The position numbers were made by a program, and so were the translations under genes. Positions 62,930 to 64,000 of a DNA stretch of 64,000 bases are shown here, in pieces. Position 1 is the first letter of the stretch. Every line of letters begins with the position of its first letter. The notes below the pieces were generated by a model. That model worked only from the letters and a program-made list of their open reading frames with translations. It was not told where the DNA came from and made no database searches. The DNA lies in assembly GCA_038142005.1 (NCBI GenBank), contig JAYQJE010000001.1:930001-994000 (forward strand), read 5' to 3'. This stretch comes from SHAN690 sp023262195 (lineage in GTDB: Bacteria > Bacteroidota > Bacteroidia > Flavobacteriales_G > Salibacteraceae).

Positions 62930-64000
62930 ACTCCATACCCAAGCAGATCTTCAGTTTTAATATGCGCAATACAGACTCGGTAACTTGTTGAGCAAACTCA
63001 GGATTCATTTCCATTTCTGCGAGGATTTCATTGATCGTTTCCTCTTCATTTACGGGCATTAGTATCATATCACAACCTGCCATGGCGGCTAATAGACCGC
63101 AATGTGGAATGGCACTGACCGCACCCATATTCATAGCATCGGTAATGATGATCCCATCGAAACCAAGTTCGTCTCGAAGGAGGTCTGTCACTACCACACG
63201 GCTAAGCGTTGAGGGTAAACCATCGGTATTGTATTTCTCATTGTTTTCAATGGCAATGTGACCGACCATGATACTTAGCACACCAGCGTCAATGAGTGGT
63301 TGGTAAATGTCAACCTCGGTTAACTCACCATCGATGTAAACAAGTTTTTTGTGGGTATCACCCGCCACTCTTCCGTGGCCAGGAAAATGCTTAGCTGTTG
63401 CAACAATGCCGTCTTTTTGTGTTGCCTCAATAAATGTCAAAGCTCTTGGTAAAACCTCGTCTGTGGTAAGTCCAAAATTGCGATTCCCAATAGCTTCATT
63501 GTCTGCGGATAGATCCACCACAGGGGCAAAGTTTTGCTGAAATCCTACATGATGCAAGGTGCTGTCAATCACCTTTACGGCTCCAATAATTTGTTCGTCA
63601 GTTTTAAGGGTATTGGTTGCTGGCATTTCAGGTGTGCCGGGCATCCGTCTATTAAAAAGACTAGGTTCAGCATCCATGCTCATCAACAGAGGCCAGCCTG
63701 CGCTCATGGCATTGATTTCATCTATTTGTACCTTAAATGCATTTGGATCTCCGCTTAAAAAGATGATTCCACCAATTTTCCTTTTCTTGATTAGTGGCTT
63801 TACATGCTCATACGGTTTGCCAAGATTGCCTGAGGAGGCCACAATCATTTGTGCCACTCGCTCCTCATCAGTCATACCTCTGAAAATGGCTTCAGCACGC
63901 TGTGCCACTTCAGGAGTGTTGAAATAGTCTTGTAGACCAACAGGTCTTTGAGCAATGTTGCATCCAAGTTGCGCAAACACTACTATGATTATCAAACCAA
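62919..64000 (-). CDS. Glycoside hydrolase family 3 N-terminal domain protein (N-terminus beyond window)
   Basis: At least 360 codons; the open frame continues past the window end through a hydrophobic stretch (GLIIIVVFAQLGC), so a signal peptide or lipobox is cut by the edge. GH3 motifs: LLMSMDAEPSLFNRR, NFAPVVDLSAD, IVATAKHFPGHGRVAGDTHK (the NagZ-type KHFPGHG loop) and GFDGIIITDAMNMGAV with the Asp nucleophile. It is a likely beta-N-acetylhexosaminidase acting on muropeptides or chitin-type sugars. The C-terminus NGxE end is intact; no serpin-like or beta-lactamase domain follows. Confidence 0.85.
   Translation of the reverse strand, partial: GLIIIVVFAQLGCNIAQRPVGLQDYFNTPEVAQRAEAIFRGMTDEERVAQMIVASSGNLGKPYEHVKPLIKKRKIGGIIFLSGDPNAFKVQIDEINAMSAGWPLLMSMDAEPSLFNRRMPGTPEMPATNTLKTDEQIIGAVKVIDSTLHHVGFQQNFAPVVDLSADNEAIGNRNFGLTTDEVLPRALTFIEATQKDGIVATAKHFPGHGRVAGDTHKKLVYIDGELTEVDIYQPLIDAGVLSIMVGHIAIENNEKYNTDGLPSTLSRVVVTDLLRDELGFDGIIITDAMNMGAVSAIPHCGLLAAMAGCDMILMPVNEEETINEILAEMEMNPEFAQQVTESVLRILKLKICLGMEFNG

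Overview
The window looks like a chromosomal segment of a marine-type Bacteroidota, probably Flavobacteriales. Signs of this are at least seven large exported proteins with type IX secretion (T9SS) sorting domains, the gliding lipoprotein genes gldE-gldD in their usual mutY-ssb setting, a PorV/PorQ-family barrel, TAnnTTTG promoter motifs ahead of many genes, and few Shine-Dalgarno sites. I cannot name the genus.

Layout. 1-2.8 kb: partial panD, two Cys-rich mini-lipoproteins, tRNA-Ala(GGC) with a GIY-YIG ORF and a tRNA-like remnant behind it, glutathione peroxidase and fructosamine kinase. 2.8-12.3 kb: four tandem paralogues of 730-746 aa on the minus strand. Each has a signal peptide, a glycine-rich domain whose motifs resemble the extracellular domain of animal ALK/LTK receptors, Ig-like repeats and a T9SS type A tail. 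Two copies are nearly identical over long blocks and a third carries a converted patch; this is the most striking region. 12.4-17.3 kb: ComF, free Met-R-sulfoxide reductase, an Ig-like lipoprotein, and an omega-amidase/methionine aminotransferase pair. 17.7-21.2 kb: sdhC-sdhA-sdhB. 21.2-28.7 kb: a surface-polysaccharide locus with flippase, methyltransferase, sulfotransferase and four glycosyltransferases. 28.7-36.1 kb: aminopeptidase P, alpha/beta hydrolase, a sulfotransferase remnant, thiL, a DnaQ-like exonuclease, a PorV/Q-type barrel, pssA and purS. 35.3-39.8 kb: tatC, a DUF5686 outer-membrane protein and lptB in one operon, then a small exported protein. 39.8-47.4 kb: ctaA, gldD-gldE-ssb-mutY, and divergently HU, a TPR protein, a tiny AURKAIP1/COX24-like basic protein, rng and recX. 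47.4-53.4 kb: prfB with its programmed +1 frameshift, a 58-aa membrane protein, fumC, a broken mannose-1-P guanylyltransferase, a SprT protease with a mini-lipoprotein, and mlaE-mlaF. 53.4-62.5 kb: three T9SS type B surface proteins and an M20 dipeptidase. 62.5-64 kb: a LEA2-type lipoprotein and a partial GH3 enzyme.

Many conserved genes are split by single-base indels, mostly in homopolymer runs (sdhA, rng three times, fumC, mlaE, mlaF, gldE, gpx and others). This pattern points to sequencing or assembly error rather than gene decay, so I annotate these as whole genes with the break position given. The true recoded site in prfB and two apparent larger losses (the guanylyltransferase and the sulfotransferase-like fragment) stand apart from it.
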